Assembly (NCBI RefSeq): GCF_030605225.1
Contig: NZ_JAUWAV010000001.1
Location: 102,559 to 166,558, forward strand
Origin: Geoalkalibacter sp.
GTDB lineage: Bacteria; Desulfobacterota; Desulfuromonadia; Desulfuromonadales; Geoalkalibacteraceae
DNA length: 64,000 nucleotides
Reading direction: 5' to 3'
Positions 1-8,941 of this stretch are shown piece after piece. Position 1 is the stretch's first letter, and each line of letters begins with the position of its first letter. The notes beneath the pieces were generated by a model, which had not been told where the DNA came from, searched no databases, and worked only from the letters and a program-made list of their open reading frames with translations. Position numbers and translations under genes: made by a program.

Positions 1-135
1 GTCGCCGATCGCGCCTCGCAGATCTGCGACGGGCGCATTGTCTGCACCGGCCCGCCGACAACTGTGGCGGCCCATTACAAAGAACGCAAGTGTCGGGTAT
101 GCAACGGTCGGGAGTGTGGTTATGAGCGACGCTGA
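1..135 (+). CDS. SufC-like Fe-S assembly ATPase, C-terminal fragment
   Basis: The window opens inside a gene in frame 1 that stops at 133-135. The 44 visible residues (VADRASQICDGRIVCTGPP and onward) resemble the end of an ABC-type ATPase of the SufC family, where a short strand reading 'I..G.IV..G.P' follows the switch region. The Walker motifs lie upstream of the window. The stop overlaps the next gene, a SufB/D-like protein, by 14 bases, which is the usual sufC-sufB/D order and the main reason for this call. The tail is Cys-rich (CRVCNGREC), which is unusual for SufC. That may be an added metal site or lineage-specific drift. Confidence 0.6.
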   Translation, partial: VADRASQICDGRIVCTGPPTTVAAHYKERKCRVCNGRECGYERR

Positions 136-1057
136 TGCCCTGCTCAAGGCCTTTGGAAGCGCCGGCGGCGATCGGGCGGTGCTCGAGGATCCACGAACCG
201 CTCATTTGTTGGCCGTCGGCCACCGGATTCTCAGCGCGCGCCGGGTCGAGGGGCTGGAGGTCGAGACTCGCGAAACGGATAACGGCATTGCGGCCAGGGT
301 GCGGGTGGCGCCGGGAGTGCGTATCGAACATCCGGTGCATTTGTGCTTCGGGGTCGTGCATCGGCGAGGCGTACAGGAAATCGACATGGATGTGCGCCTG
401 GAGCAAGGCTCCTCGGCCCAATTCCTCGCTCACTGCCTGTTTCCCCACGCGGAAGAGGTGCGGCATCTGATGAAGGGCAGGGTCCGCATCGACGAAGGGG
501 CGCGGCTGCACTATGTGGAAACCCATGTGCATGGCCCCCATGGCGGCGTCGAGGTCATCCCCCGGGCTGAGGTTCATGTAGGCAAGAACGCGCGCTATCT
601 CGGTGAGTTCACCCTGACCGGCGGGCGCGTCGGGAGCCTCGATATCGATTACGTGGTTGCCTGCGAGGAGGGCGCGGTCACCGAGTTGATCGCCCGGGTG
701 CATGGCCGCGGTTCCGACCGCATCAGGATTCGAGAGGCCATTTCCCTCAACGGTGAGAATGCTCGGGGCCTGATCAAGACCCGCATCGCCCTGCAGGACG
801 AGGCGAGGGCGGAAGTAACCGGGGAGACGCAAGGCCATGCGGCGGGGGCACGGGGGCACGTGGACTGCATGGAACTGGTGCGGGATCGCGCCGTTGCCGG
901 CGCCGTGCCCATCGTCGGCGTCACCCACCCCCTGGCCAAGGTAACCCACGAGGCCGCCATCGGCAGTGTCGACCAGCGCCAGTTGGAAACCCTCCTGGCG
1001 CATGGACTGTCCCCCGAGGAAGCGGTGGATGTCATCGTGCGCGGGGTGCTGCGTTGA
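122..1057 (+). CDS. SufB/SufD-like Fe-S cluster assembly scaffold protein
   Basis: This 311-residue protein belongs to the SufB/SufD beta-helix family, which forms the scaffold of the SUF iron-sulfur assembly complex with the SufC ATPase. Family features are the long beta-rich core (about residues 50-250), the stretch GRGSDRIRIREAISLNGENA, and the C-terminal region with HPLAKVTHEAAIGSVD and 'LLAHGLSPEEAVDVIVRG', which matches the end of SufB/D proteins. It is shorter than E. coli SufB (about 495) and resembles the compact single-scaffold type of anaerobes and archaea. Start 122 is chosen over the upstream ATG at 38 because a GGGAG box lies about 8 bases upstream and it gives a short overlap with the sufC-like gene. 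Confidence 0.8.
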   Translation: MSDADALLKAFGSAGGDRAVLEDPRTAHLLAVGHRILSARRVEGLEVETRETDNGIAARVRVAPGVRIEHPVHLCFGVVHRRGVQEIDMDVRLEQGSSAQFLAHCLFPHAEEVRHLMKGRVRIDEGARLHYVETHVHGPHGGVEVIPRAEVHVGKNARYLGEFTLTGGRVGSLDIDYVVACEEGAVTELIARVHGRGSDRIRIREAISLNGENARGLIKTRIALQDEARAEVTGETQGHAAGARGHVDCMELVRDRAVAGAVPIVGVTHPLAKVTHEAAIGSVDQRQLETLLAHGLSPEEAVDVIVRGVLR

Positions 1058-1163
1058 GTCTCCCTTTTTTGCGGTTTTCTGATCTTGCCGCACGCTCTCG
1101 CCCCATGGATTCCTAACGAATTTGCTCTTGATTTGTGGATGCCGAGGGCATTAGAGTGCCTTT

Positions 1164-4100
1164 ATGCCAAAGCGCCCCCATAACGCCCGCAAATCCCTCG
1201 CCGGCCCCTGGCTGGCGGCTGCGTTTTTTTTGGTCCTGCTTGCCGGCAGCCTCCTGTCCTGGTGGTCCATTCAGCGGTCCGACGAGGCCTTGCGTCAAGA
1301 ACTCCTTCGCCAGGCCGAATGGTTGGCCCAAACCCTCAATGTCGATCAACTCAAAATCCTGACCGAGCCGCGCCCCGACTCTTTTTCTCCCACCCTTTAC
1401 CGCCTGCGGCAACAGTTGGAGGCGGTCCTCTCCGCCGATTCCCGCCAGCGCCGCGTCATCCTTCTGGAGCGCGGGGCCGAAGGCGCGAGGCTGATTCTTG
1501 AGGTTGCTGGCCCGGAATCTCCCGGGTGGCCGGAAAGCAACGCTGTCGATCCACTCTTTACCGGCGAAACGTCGACGGTCCTTGGCCCATGGAGGGATGC
1601 GAAGGGTCGCTTCTTGCGCGCGGCGGTGCCGTTAGCACGGTTCGACGGCGAGCGTACCGTTTTTTTGTGTCTGGATGTGGACGCGGAGGATTGGCTCCAT
1701 AAACGCTATGGCGCCGCTCTGCCGGCCCTTTGCGGGACTTTGGTCCTGAGCCTGATTCTGGGTGCTTCCGGCTGGATGCGGCGAGGCGAGGCGCGCGCGG
1801 CCGGCCGCTCCCGAAGCTCCTTGCGTTCTTTCGCGCCCTGGCTGGTTGCCGCCGTTGGAGTGGTGGTGACGCTGGTCGCGGCCTGGACGGCTCATGAACA
1901 GGAACGCCGCGACCGCCGAGAGGGCTTTGCGCAACTGGCTGCCGCGCGTACCAAATCCGTCGCGGAAATTCTGCACGACGTGCGGGATTACGAGTTGGAA
2001 AGTCTCGCCCGTTTTTACGAAGGCAGTGAACATGTCACCCAGGAAGAGTTTCTGCATTTTACCGGGTTCCTGGTAAAAAATCCGGTCGTTAAGGCCTGGG
2101 CTCTGATCCCGGCGGTCGCGGCGGAGCAGGTGAGGGTTTTCGAGGAGCAAGCGCGCGCAGAGGGGCTGGACGGATTTTCCGTCCGGCAGATGGATGGGGA
2201 GGGCCGGCCTGTGCCGGCCTCCGGGCGGGAGACGGTTTTTCCCGTCTTGTATGTCGCGCCTCTCGAAAGCAACCGCGACGTGCTGGGATACGATCTCGGT
2301 TCCGAGGCCCTGCGCCGCGTCGCCCTTGTGGAGGCGGCGCATACCGGCTTGGTCACGGCCAGCGATCCCATCGCCCTGGCGGATATTCCCGACGACCAGG
2401 GTCTGCTGATCTACCGGCCCGTTTTCATGGAAAACGAGCCGTCCCGTCTGCGCGGATTTGCCCTGGCGGTGCTGCACCTGGACAAGCTGCTTGTCGCGCG
2501 CGACGCGGACGACAGTCTTCATCTGGAACTTTCTCTCATCAAACCTGGGCAGCCGTCCTGGCGGCTGCTGGCGTGGGACGGCGAGGAAACGCATGCCTTG
2601 AGCGGTTTCTCCTTGCATCGACCCGTCTTTGCCTACGGCAAGACCTTTGTCGTATCGGCGCACGCCGGGCCCGATTTTTTCAAGGCCCGCCCGGCGGGTG
2701 CCGGGCTGTTTGCCCTGGCGACCGGAGCGGTGCTCACCGCCGCCCTGGTCGGCCTGACCTGGACCGTGCTTCGTCGCCGCGAGGAGCTGGAGCGCCTGGT
2801 CGCGGCGCGCACCCAGTCGCTGGGGAAAAGCGAAGCCTTCTCCCGCATGCTCCTGGCGACCATTCCGATTCCCGTGTTTTACAAGGACAAGGACGGCCGT
2901 TATCTGGGGTTCAACCAGGCATTCGAGGATTTTTTCGGCAAGAGCAGCGCCGATCTGATCGGCAAGAGCGTTTTTGATATCAGCCCGCCCGATCTGGCAA
3001 GGATTTATCACGCTCAGGATTGCGTGCTGTTTGAAAAACCCGGAGTCCAGGTCTATGAATCCCAGGTTCGCGACGCGCGCGATCAATTGCACGAGGTGGT
3101 TTTCCACAAGGCGTCGATGCTCGACGAGAAAGGGGCGGTCATCGGCCTGATCGGCGCGATTCTCGACATCACGGAACGCAAGCAGTCCGAAAACGCCCTG
3201 CGGGAAAGCGAAGCACGTTTGCGGGCCATCAAGGATTCGGCGCAGGACGCCATCATCATGATGGACGGCCAGGGAGCGATTTCGTTCTGGAATCCCGCGG
3301 CGGAAAAGATTCTCGGCTATCGCGCGGAGGAAGCCCTGGGACGGCCCCTGCACGAACTGCTTGCGCCACCGCGGCACCTTGACCTGTATCGCAAGGCATT
3401 TCCCGACTTTCAACGCGCGGGGCAGGGACGCGCCCTGGGGCGGACTCTCGATCTGACCGCGCGGCGCAAGGACCAGCAGGACATCGATATCGCGCTCTCC
3501 CTGTCGGCGGTGTTCCTCGGCGGTCAATGGCACGCGGTGGGCATCCTGCGCGATGTGACGGAGCAGAAGCGTACCCAGGAGGAGATTCTTCAGACCAATC
3601 GCGAGTTGGAGGCCGCCATCGCCCGCGCCAACGAACTGGCGGCGCGGGCCGAGGCCGCCAATATCGCCAAGAGCGAATTTCTCGCCAACATGAGCCACGA
3701 GATCCGCACCCCCATGAACGGGGTGATCGGCACCATGGAATTGCTGCTGGAATCGCCGCTCAACGAGGAACAGCGTCAATACGTGCAGATGGCGCAAGCC
3801 AGCGGTCGGGCTCTGCTGTCGCTCATCGACGATATTCTCGATGTGTCCAAGATCGAGGCCGGGAAGTTCGATCTGGAAATCAAGGAATTTGATCTCGAAG
3901 CCCTGCTGCGGGATTGCTCCGCCACCCTCGGCGTGCAGGCCCGAGAGAAGGGCTTGGCGTTGGTCTGCGAGCTCGATTCCGCGGTTCCCCGGGAACTGCG
4001 CGGCGATCCGGACCGGCTGCGGCAAATCCTGCTCAATCTGGCCGGAAATGCCGTCAAGTTCACTCCGGCGGGGCGTGTCGATATCCGGGTCGCTTTGACT

Positions 4101-4844
4101 CGGGACACGGAGGCGGAGGTTCTGCTGCGTTTCAGCGTATGCGATACGGGCATCGGCATCGCTCCCGATAAGATCGGTCTGCTGTTCAACAAATTCACGC
4201 AGGTCGATGCATCCATCACGCGCCGCTACGGGGGGACGGGCCTGGGTCTGGCCATCTCCAGGCAACTCGTCGAACTCATGGGCGGGCAGATCGGGGTGGA
4301 AAGTCAACCGGGAAGGGGATCGGAATTCTGGTTTACCGCGCGGTTCGGCAGAGCCTGCCGTCCAGCCGACACGTACGCCCCGCTGGAATCCGTTGCTTTC
4401 GGGGCGTACCGTGCCCCGTCTTCATCCCTGCCGGAGGTCAGGCCGCGCGTTCTCGTGGTGGAAGACAATCGCACCAACCAGCGCGTCGCCCTGGGTCTGC
4501 TGGAAAAGCTGGGCGTGACCGTGGAACTTGCGACCAACGGCATCGAGGCCCTCAAGCTGCTGCAGACCCTGCCGTGCGATCTGGTGCTGATGGATGTGCA
4601 GATGCCCGAGATGGACGGCTTCGAGGCGACGCGCGCCATTCGCGATCCGCGCGCTCGCGTGCTCAATCCCCAGGTGCCCATCGTCGCCATGACCGCCCAC
4701 GCCATGCAGGGCGACCGGGAACGCTGCCTTGCCGCCGGAATGAACGATTACCTCTCCAAACCCCTTTCGGCCAGAGCTCTGGATGCCGTCCTGAAGCGCT
4801 GGTTGCCTTGGACCGTCGAAAAACCCGCCGCGCACCTCATTTGA
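1164..4844 (+). CDS. CHASE-PAS-PAS hybrid sensor histidine kinase
   Basis: This 1226-residue membrane hybrid kinase has an N-terminal membrane helix at about residues 15-35, an extracytoplasmic stretch, two more helices near 183-202 and 223-241, a CHASE-type sensor region (about 250-460), and a further helix near 520-540. Two PAS domains follow (about 560-680 and 690-810). HisKA has the phospho-accepting His845 in [10 protein letters not shown]. The HATPase has the N box ([17 protein letters not shown]), DTGIGI and [12 protein letters not shown]-terminal receiver carries Asp1144 in [11 protein letters not shown] and the Lys of YLSKPL. All catalytic motifs look intact. It is monocistronic, and the ligand is unknown. 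The early two-helix section followed by a second CHASE-bearing section suggests a composite sensor region. Confidence 0.88.
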   Translation: MPKRPHNARKSLAGPWLAAAFFLVLLAGSLLSWWSIQRSDEALRQELLRQAEWLAQTLNVDQLKILTEPRPDSFSPTLYRLRQQLEAVLSADSRQRRVILLERGAEGARLILEVAGPESPGWPESNAVDPLFTGETSTVLGPWRDAKGRFLRAAVPLARFDGERTVFLCLDVDAEDWLHKRYGAALPALCGTLVLSLILGASGWMRRGEARAAGRSRSSLRSFAPWLVAAVGVVVTLVAAWTAHEQERRDRREGFAQLAAARTKSVAEILHDVRDYELESLARFYEGSEHVTQEEFLHFTGFLVKNPVVKAWALIPAVAAEQVRVFEEQARAEGLDGFSVRQMDGEGRPVPASGRETVFPVLYVAPLESNRDVLGYDLGSEALRRVALVEAAHTGLVTASDPIALADIPDDQGLLIYRPVFMENEPSRLRGFALAVLHLDKLLVARDADDSLHLELSLIKPGQPSWRLLAWDGEETHALSGFSLHRPVFAYGKTFVVSAHAGPDFFKARPAGAGLFALATGAVLTAALVGLTWTVLRRREELERLVAARTQSLGKSEAFSRMLLATIPIPVFYKDKDGRYLGFNQAFEDFFGKSSADLIGKSVFDISPPDLARIYHAQDCVLFEKPGVQVYESQVRDARDQLHEVVFHKASMLDEKGAVIGLIGAILDITERKQSENALRESEARLRAIKDSAQDAIIMMDGQGAISFWNPAAEKILGYRAEEALGRPLHELLAPPRHLDLYRKAFPDFQRAGQGRALGRTLDLTARRKDQQDIDIALSLSAVFLGGQWHAVGILRDVTEQKRTQEEILQTNRELEAAIARANELAARAEAANIAKSEFLANMSHEIRTPMNGVIGTMELLLESPLNEEQRQYVQMAQASGRALLSLIDDILDVSKIEAGKFDLEIKEFDLEALLRDCSATLGVQAREKGLALVCELDSAVPRELRGDPDRLRQILLNLAGNAVKFTPAGRVDIRVALTRDTEAEVLLRFSVCDTGIGIAPDKIGLLFNKFTQVDASITRRYGGTGLGLAISRQLVELMGGQIGVESQPGRGSEFWFTARFGRACRPADTYAPLESVAFGAYRAPSSSLPEVRPRVLVVEDNRTNQRVALGLLEKLGVTVELATNGIEALKLLQTLPCDLVLMDVQMPEMDGFEATRAIRDPRARVLNPQVPIVAMTAHAMQGDRERCLAAGMNDYLSKPLSARALDAVLKRWLPWTVEKPAAHLI

Positions 4845-5365
4845 CCCCGACTTGAAAGCAGATACCGCCCAAGAAGATCCACGTCCCTGTATTTTCATTA
4901 GAGTAAAAATAAAACAAGGTTTTTTTATTTTGACGACAATAAAGTTGGTCATTGAAGTCGTCGGGAGGTTGAAGTCCGGGTGGCTTCAATGCTGATGGCT
5001 TGATCCATGGAGTGGGGCAAAGGAAAAATAAAAATGCCCCTTTCTGCGACTTGACAAGGCGACTTTTCCTGATATTTGCTTAGCAAAGAGGTCAGCTATC
5101 GAAAAATTTATTTATATTTTTAAAAATTGTAATTTTTAAATGTCCATTTGTTCATCACCTGAACTCCTCTCTTCATTGTCTTTCTGATTTTCTGACTTCT
5201 TTCAAATTCAATGAAAAAAATTTTTTTTAATTTTGTGATTTGATTTAAGTCAAAAATAAAAAACAAAAACCGTTCTATTTTTACACCGCGCGCATATGTA
5301 TCGCGATCTGCCGACAAGCACAGTCGGGATTGAGCATTTGGCGTCGAGCGAAAAGGGGGTCGTCC
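4845..5365. other. 521-base intergenic region, strongly AT-rich toward the right
   Basis: No supportable gene lies here. The right half (about 5090-5280) is much more AT-rich than its surroundings, as expected for a strong promoter region. It contains a sigma-70-like pair, TTGACA at 5051-5056 and TATTTG at 5073-5078 with a 16-base spacer. A perfect small palindrome, TTTGC-TTA-GCAAA, lies at 5075-5087. The FNR/CRP-type promoter annotated separately is at 5240-5278. No clear terminator for the upstream kinase was seen. Confidence 0.6.
5240..5278 (+). promoter_or_regulatory. FNR/CRP-family class II-like promoter of the 5.3-14.6 kb operon
   Basis: The palindrome TTGATTTAAGTCAA lies at 5240-5253 (TTGA(T/C) half-sites), followed by a minus-10-like TTCTAT at 5273-5278. 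The palindrome centre is 26.5 bases from the start of the minus-10 box, which puts the site near minus 40, as in class II activation by FNR/CRP-family regulators. The same arrangement with the same spacing recurs at 14618-14656. The regulator is not known from sequence: FNR, DNR and HcpR-type proteins all use TTGA-type half-sites. Confidence 0.65.
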
Positions 5366-6016
5366 ATGATCACGATGGAATTGGAAGGACGCAAGATCAG
5401 GGTTCCGGCGGGGCTGACCATCATCGAGGCGTTGTGGGACACGGGGCATGAGGTCAAGCGCGGCATCGGCTGTTTGTCGGGGCTGTGCGGCGCCTGCACC
5501 GTCGCTTATCTGGAGGAGGGGGCGCAGCGGGTCAAGTTCGGCCTGGGCTGCCAGACCCTGGTGGGCGAGGGGATGAACGTCATCATGCTGCCCTATTTTC
5601 CCTCGCGCCTGGCGCGCTACGACATGCAGAGCATGGACAACCCCCTGCGGGATCTGCCGAACCATTACCCCGAGCTTTTGGCCTGTAATGACTGCAAGGC
5701 CTGCAACATTTGCCCTGAATGGATTGATGTGGCGGCCTTTGTGCGCAATGCCCGCGAAGGCGAATACGCCCTGACGGCGGAAAAAGTCCTTGACTGCCAC
5801 ATGTGCGGCCTGTGCGCGTCGCGCTGCCCGAAAAGCATCGCGCCTCATTATGTCGGACTCTACACGCAGCGTTCCTGCGCCCGACAGCAAGCCTTGCCGC
5901 CCAATCTGGAAAACCGCCTTAAAGAAATGGAGTCGGGCCGATACGCCGAGGAGTTCGCGAAAATCCTCAGCTTGAGCGACGACGAACTCAAGGATTTCTG
6001 CCGCAAGGCCCTGTGA
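5366..6016 (+). CDS. Fumarate reductase/succinate dehydrogenase-like iron-sulfur subunit
   Basis: This 216-residue electron-transfer subunit has an N-terminal plant-type [2Fe-2S] domain (CLSGLCGAC and a later CQT) and a C-terminal cluster domain with two Cys sets, CNDCKACNICP and CHMCGLCASRCP. The layout is that of FrdB/SdhB. The third set, however, reads CxxCxxCxxxCP instead of the usual [3Fe-4S] spacing, so it may hold a second [4Fe-4S], as in thiol:fumarate reductase or GlpC/HdrD-type proteins. Start 5366 (ATG) has AGGGGG about 9 bases upstream; the ATG-less extension from 5330 is not supported. It is the first gene of a six-gene operon, ten bases before the flavoprotein subunit, with which it should form a dimer. 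Confidence 0.8.
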   Translation: MITMELEGRKIRVPAGLTIIEALWDTGHEVKRGIGCLSGLCGACTVAYLEEGAQRVKFGLGCQTLVGEGMNVIMLPYFPSRLARYDMQSMDNPLRDLPNHYPELLACNDCKACNICPEWIDVAAFVRNAREGEYALTAEKVLDCHMCGLCASRCPKSIAPHYVGLYTQRSCARQQALPPNLENRLKEMESGRYAEEFAKILSLSDDELKDFCRKAL

Positions 6017-6025
6017 GCCGGGAGG

Positions 6026-7627
6026 ATGCCTATGTACCCCGAATATCTGTTTGGGCAACTCGATCTGGTCAACGCCACGCGGGAGCAGCGCATCGCGCAA
6101 ACCCAGGACCTGTTTTCGGACGCGGAGAAAAGCGCCCTGCTGCGGAAATATCATCCCGATTACAAGGATGCCGCCTTTCGCAACCTGCGCGTCGGGCCGA
6201 ACAAGGGCGACCGGACGACCCATGAGTTCGCCGACCTGCTCGAATCCTACGGCGATCTGGATTACGCCAAGATCAACCCCGAGCCGGAATTCGTCACCGA
6301 CGTACTGGTGCTGGGCGGCGGCGGTGCCGGGGTGACGGCGGCGCTGTTCGCGGAACGACAGGGCGCGCGGGTGCTTCTGGCGACCAAGCTGCGGTTGGGC
6401 AACTCCAACACCATCATGGCCCTGGGCGGCATGCAGGCCTGCGTGGCGGAGGGTGATTCCCTGCTCAAGCATTTCGCCGACACCATGATTTCCGGCAACT
6501 TCGCGAGCCGCCGCGAACTGGTGCGAACCATGGTGGAAGATGGCCCCAACATCGTGAAATGGCTGCTGGAGATCGGGGTCAACTTCGACCGCGACACGCA
6601 GGGCAACCTGGCCGTCAAGAAAGCCGGGGGCCTGTCGGCGCCGCGGATTCTCTCCATCGGCGATCACACCGGGCTCAACATCATGAAGGTGCTCAAGGAC
6701 GAAATGCGTAAAACCGGACGTATCGAGCTCTGCGAATTCACGCCCGCCGTGGAACTGACCACCGACGAACACGGCGAATGCAACGGCGCGGTGCTTTACG
6801 ACCTGGGGCGCAGGCGCTATTTCGTGGTCAAGGCCAAGGCGGTCATTCTCGCCACCGGCGGCGCCGGGCGCCTGCACAACCAGGGTTTTCCCACCTCCAA
6901 CAATTTCGGCGCGACGGGCGACGCGGTGGTGCTGGCCTATCGGGCCGGGGCGCGCATGGCGGATCTGGATTCCTTCCAGTTTCATCCGACGGGGGTGATG
7001 TATCCCGATCACATGGTCGGGGTGCTGGTGACCGAGGCCATTCGCGGCCTGGGCGCTCATCTGCTCAATGCTCGCGGCGAGCGCTTCGTCAATGAGCTGC
7101 AGACGCGCGACGTGGTGGCCGCCGCCGTCATCCGTGAGTGCGAACAGGGGCGCGGCGTCAGAACCAAGGCGGGGCGGGTGGGGGTGTGGCTCGACATCCC
7201 GGTGCTCGAGGAGATCGTGGAAAAGGGCCTGATCAAGAAGCGCTTTCCCTCCCTCTACAAGAAATTCATGCGCGTCAAGATCGATGTTACCCGGCGCCCG
7301 CTGTTGATCTATCCGACCCTGCACTACCAGAACGGCGGGATTCTCATCGACGAGCACGCCGAGTCCACGGTGAAGAATCTCTTCGTCGCCGGCGAGGCGG
7401 CGGGCGGCATCCACGGTCGCAACCGCTCCATGGGCAATTCGCTCCTCGACATTTTCGTCTTCGGCCGCCGCGCCGGGCTGGCGGCCGCGACCCGTGTATC
7501 ACGCGATCCGGGCCGGATCACCCTCGATCATGTGCACAGCTATTACAGGAATTTGAAATCCTTGAGGATTTCCAGCGTGGCCAAATCGCCCACGTTGTTT
7601 CCCGAGTTCATCGTCGACAAGCTTTAA
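6026..7627 (+). CDS. Fumarate reductase/succinate dehydrogenase-like flavoprotein subunit
   Basis: This 533-residue FAD protein of the fumarate reductase / succinate dehydrogenase / L-aspartate oxidase family has a dinucleotide-binding loop at about residues 91-110 (VLGGGGAGVTAALFAERQGA). It also has the FAD-contact motif GGMQAC, the substrate-site HPTGV, and the C-terminal FAD motif RNRSMGNSLLDIFVFGRRAG. It presumably interconverts fumarate and succinate, exchanging electrons with the preceding iron-sulfur subunit. It is shorter than classical SdhA/FrdA (about 580-600). No cytochrome b anchor gene is present in the operon; the NrfD-type protein at 12850 is the only membrane partner available. 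An L-aspartate oxidase role is less likely because of the Fe-S partner. The start has a GGGAGG box. Confidence 0.8.
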   Translation: MPMYPEYLFGQLDLVNATREQRIAQTQDLFSDAEKSALLRKYHPDYKDAAFRNLRVGPNKGDRTTHEFADLLESYGDLDYAKINPEPEFVTDVLVLGGGGAGVTAALFAERQGARVLLATKLRLGNSNTIMALGGMQACVAEGDSLLKHFADTMISGNFASRRELVRTMVEDGPNIVKWLLEIGVNFDRDTQGNLAVKKAGGLSAPRILSIGDHTGLNIMKVLKDEMRKTGRIELCEFTPAVELTTDEHGECNGAVLYDLGRRRYFVVKAKAVILATGGAGRLHNQGFPTSNNFGATGDAVVLAYRAGARMADLDSFQFHPTGVMYPDHMVGVLVTEAIRGLGAHLLNARGERFVNELQTRDVVAAAVIRECEQGRGVRTKAGRVGVWLDIPVLEEIVEKGLIKKRFPSLYKKFMRVKIDVTRRPLLIYPTLHYQNGGILIDEHAESTVKNLFVAGEAAGGIHGRNRSMGNSLLDIFVFGRRAGLAAATRVSRDPGRITLDHVHSYYRNLKSLRISSVAKSPTLFPEFIVDKL

Positions 7628-7652
7628 TGCTGTCTTTTCCAGGGAGGCACCC

Positions 7653-8927
7653 ATGCAGATCACCGGCATGAAATACGGACACCAACTACTGAAACTGGTT
7701 GATTTTCCCGTCGCGGAAACCCTGCGCGCCAGCGCCTCGCTGGACGAGGTGAGCGGGCTGATCGAGCGTCACGGCGGCAAATGCGTGGTCAAGCCGGTGT
7801 TTCTCGGCGGCATCGGCAAGAAGGGCAAGGCGGGGCTGGTGCGCATCGTGAGCAATCCCTACGAGGCCATGGTCGCCAAGCGTGATCTTTATTTCGCCGT
7901 CCACGAACAGGGCAATCGCCAGGTGCAGGCCAACGGCGTGACCTTCGAGGGCTTCATCCCCTCGGACATCGAGGTCTACGTCAACATCAGCGCCTCGACC
8001 CTGTACCGCAGCCCGGTGCTGACCCTGACCACCGAGGGGGGCGTGGATGTCGAGGAGATCGCCGAATCGCGCAAGCGGGTGATTTCCTTCAATCCGGCGA
8101 CGGGGCTCAAGGCGTTTCACGTGCACGACGCCCTGCGCGAACTCGACTGCCCGGCGCATTACATCAGCCCCCTGGTGCAGCATCTGCCGAAACTCTGGCA
8201 GCTCTACGACAATTACGGCATGACCGTGCTGGAACTCAATCCCATCCGCATGGCGCGAAAAAACGGCCGTTATCTGCCCGTGGCCTGCGACATCAAGGCC
8301 GCCTTCGACGTGGACAATCCCGCTTGGCGCCGCCTGGGCTTTCCCGAGGAGATTTTTTCAACGGAGCTGAGTCGCTTCGAGGCCGAGATCAACGTGCTGC
8401 GCACCCATCAGGGGCAGAGCGACGTGGTCGAGATCAACGCGCAGGGCAGCATTCTGCCCTTCATGTTCGGCGGCGGGGCCAACAGCGTGACCACGGAGAT
8501 TCTCGGCGATCGCGCCATCCTCTCCTCGGATTTCGGCGGCAATCCCCCCTACGAGAAAATGAAAGCCATCGCCGACATCACCATGCGGCACTGGCTGCGC
8601 CAGGCGCGGGTGCTGCTGATCATCGGGGGCCGGGCCAACAACACCGACATTTTCACCACCTTCAAGGGCATTTTCGATGCCTTGCGCGAGAACATCCATC
8701 TCAATCCGCGCATTCAGGTGGTGGTCGGTCGCGGCGGACCCCGTCTGGTCGAGGGGCTGACCTATGCGCGCGACATCCTCGAGCGGTTGCAGATTCCCTA
8801 TGCCTTCTTCGGCTTCGACAGCAGCATGGTCAGCGTCATTCATTATGCCCTGGAACTGGATCGCTGGCTGGAACGAGCGGCCAACAAGGCCGCCGCGCAA
8901 GCCCCGTCCGAATCCGCTTTCGTTTAA
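7653..8927 (+). CDS. ATP-citrate lyase-like small (ATP-grasp) subunit
   Basis: This 424-residue protein resembles AclB and succinyl-CoA synthetase beta chains. It has an N-terminal ATP-grasp region (about 1-240: KCVVKPVFLGGIGKKGKAG, then VLELNPIRM as the metal/ATP part) and a C-terminal flavodoxin-like citrate-binding domain with FMFGGGANSVTTEILGDRA and FGGNPPYEKM, close to ATP-citrate lyase small subunits. In known enzymes this subunit uses ATP to phosphorylate the active-site His of the partner and activates citrate for CoA addition. The gene sits 25 bases after the flavoprotein and 14 before the large subunit, with a GGGAGG box. The substrate is inferred: succinate or another acid is possible, but the citrate-synthase-like part of the partner favours citrate. 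Confidence 0.75.
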   Translation: MQITGMKYGHQLLKLVDFPVAETLRASASLDEVSGLIERHGGKCVVKPVFLGGIGKKGKAGLVRIVSNPYEAMVAKRDLYFAVHEQGNRQVQANGVTFEGFIPSDIEVYVNISASTLYRSPVLTLTTEGGVDVEEIAESRKRVISFNPATGLKAFHVHDALRELDCPAHYISPLVQHLPKLWQLYDNYGMTVLELNPIRMARKNGRYLPVACDIKAAFDVDNPAWRRLGFPEEIFSTELSRFEAEINVLRTHQGQSDVVEINAQGSILPFMFGGGANSVTTEILGDRAILSSDFGGNPPYEKMKAIADITMRHWLRQARVLLIIGGRANNTDIFTTFKGIFDALRENIHLNPRIQVVVGRGGPRLVEGLTYARDILERLQIPYAFFGFDSSMVSVIHYALELDRWLERAANKAAAQAPSESAFV

Positions 8928-8941
8928 AGGAGACCCCGTCC

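Noticed and set aside
1632..4307. An 891-codon open frame antisense to the hybrid kinase gene
   Set aside because: It lies fully opposite a gene with complete kinase motifs; its predicted protein is low-complexity and Gln/Arg/Gly-rich, as expected from the reverse strand of GC-rich coding sequence.
5075..5087. Palindrome TTTGC-TTA-GCAAA as a regulator site
   Set aside because: It is far from the likely operon promoter and matches no family I can name; it is left only as a note in the intergenic entry.
5120..7414. A 764-codon antisense frame over the fumarate-reductase-like genes
   Set aside because: No family resemblance, and its left end runs into AT-rich intergenic DNA; the plus-strand genes have clear motifs.
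8324..8941. A 618-base upstream extension of the large lyase gene
   Set aside because: It overlaps the small-subunit gene in another frame; the family start and an AAAGGAGA ribosome site are at 8942.
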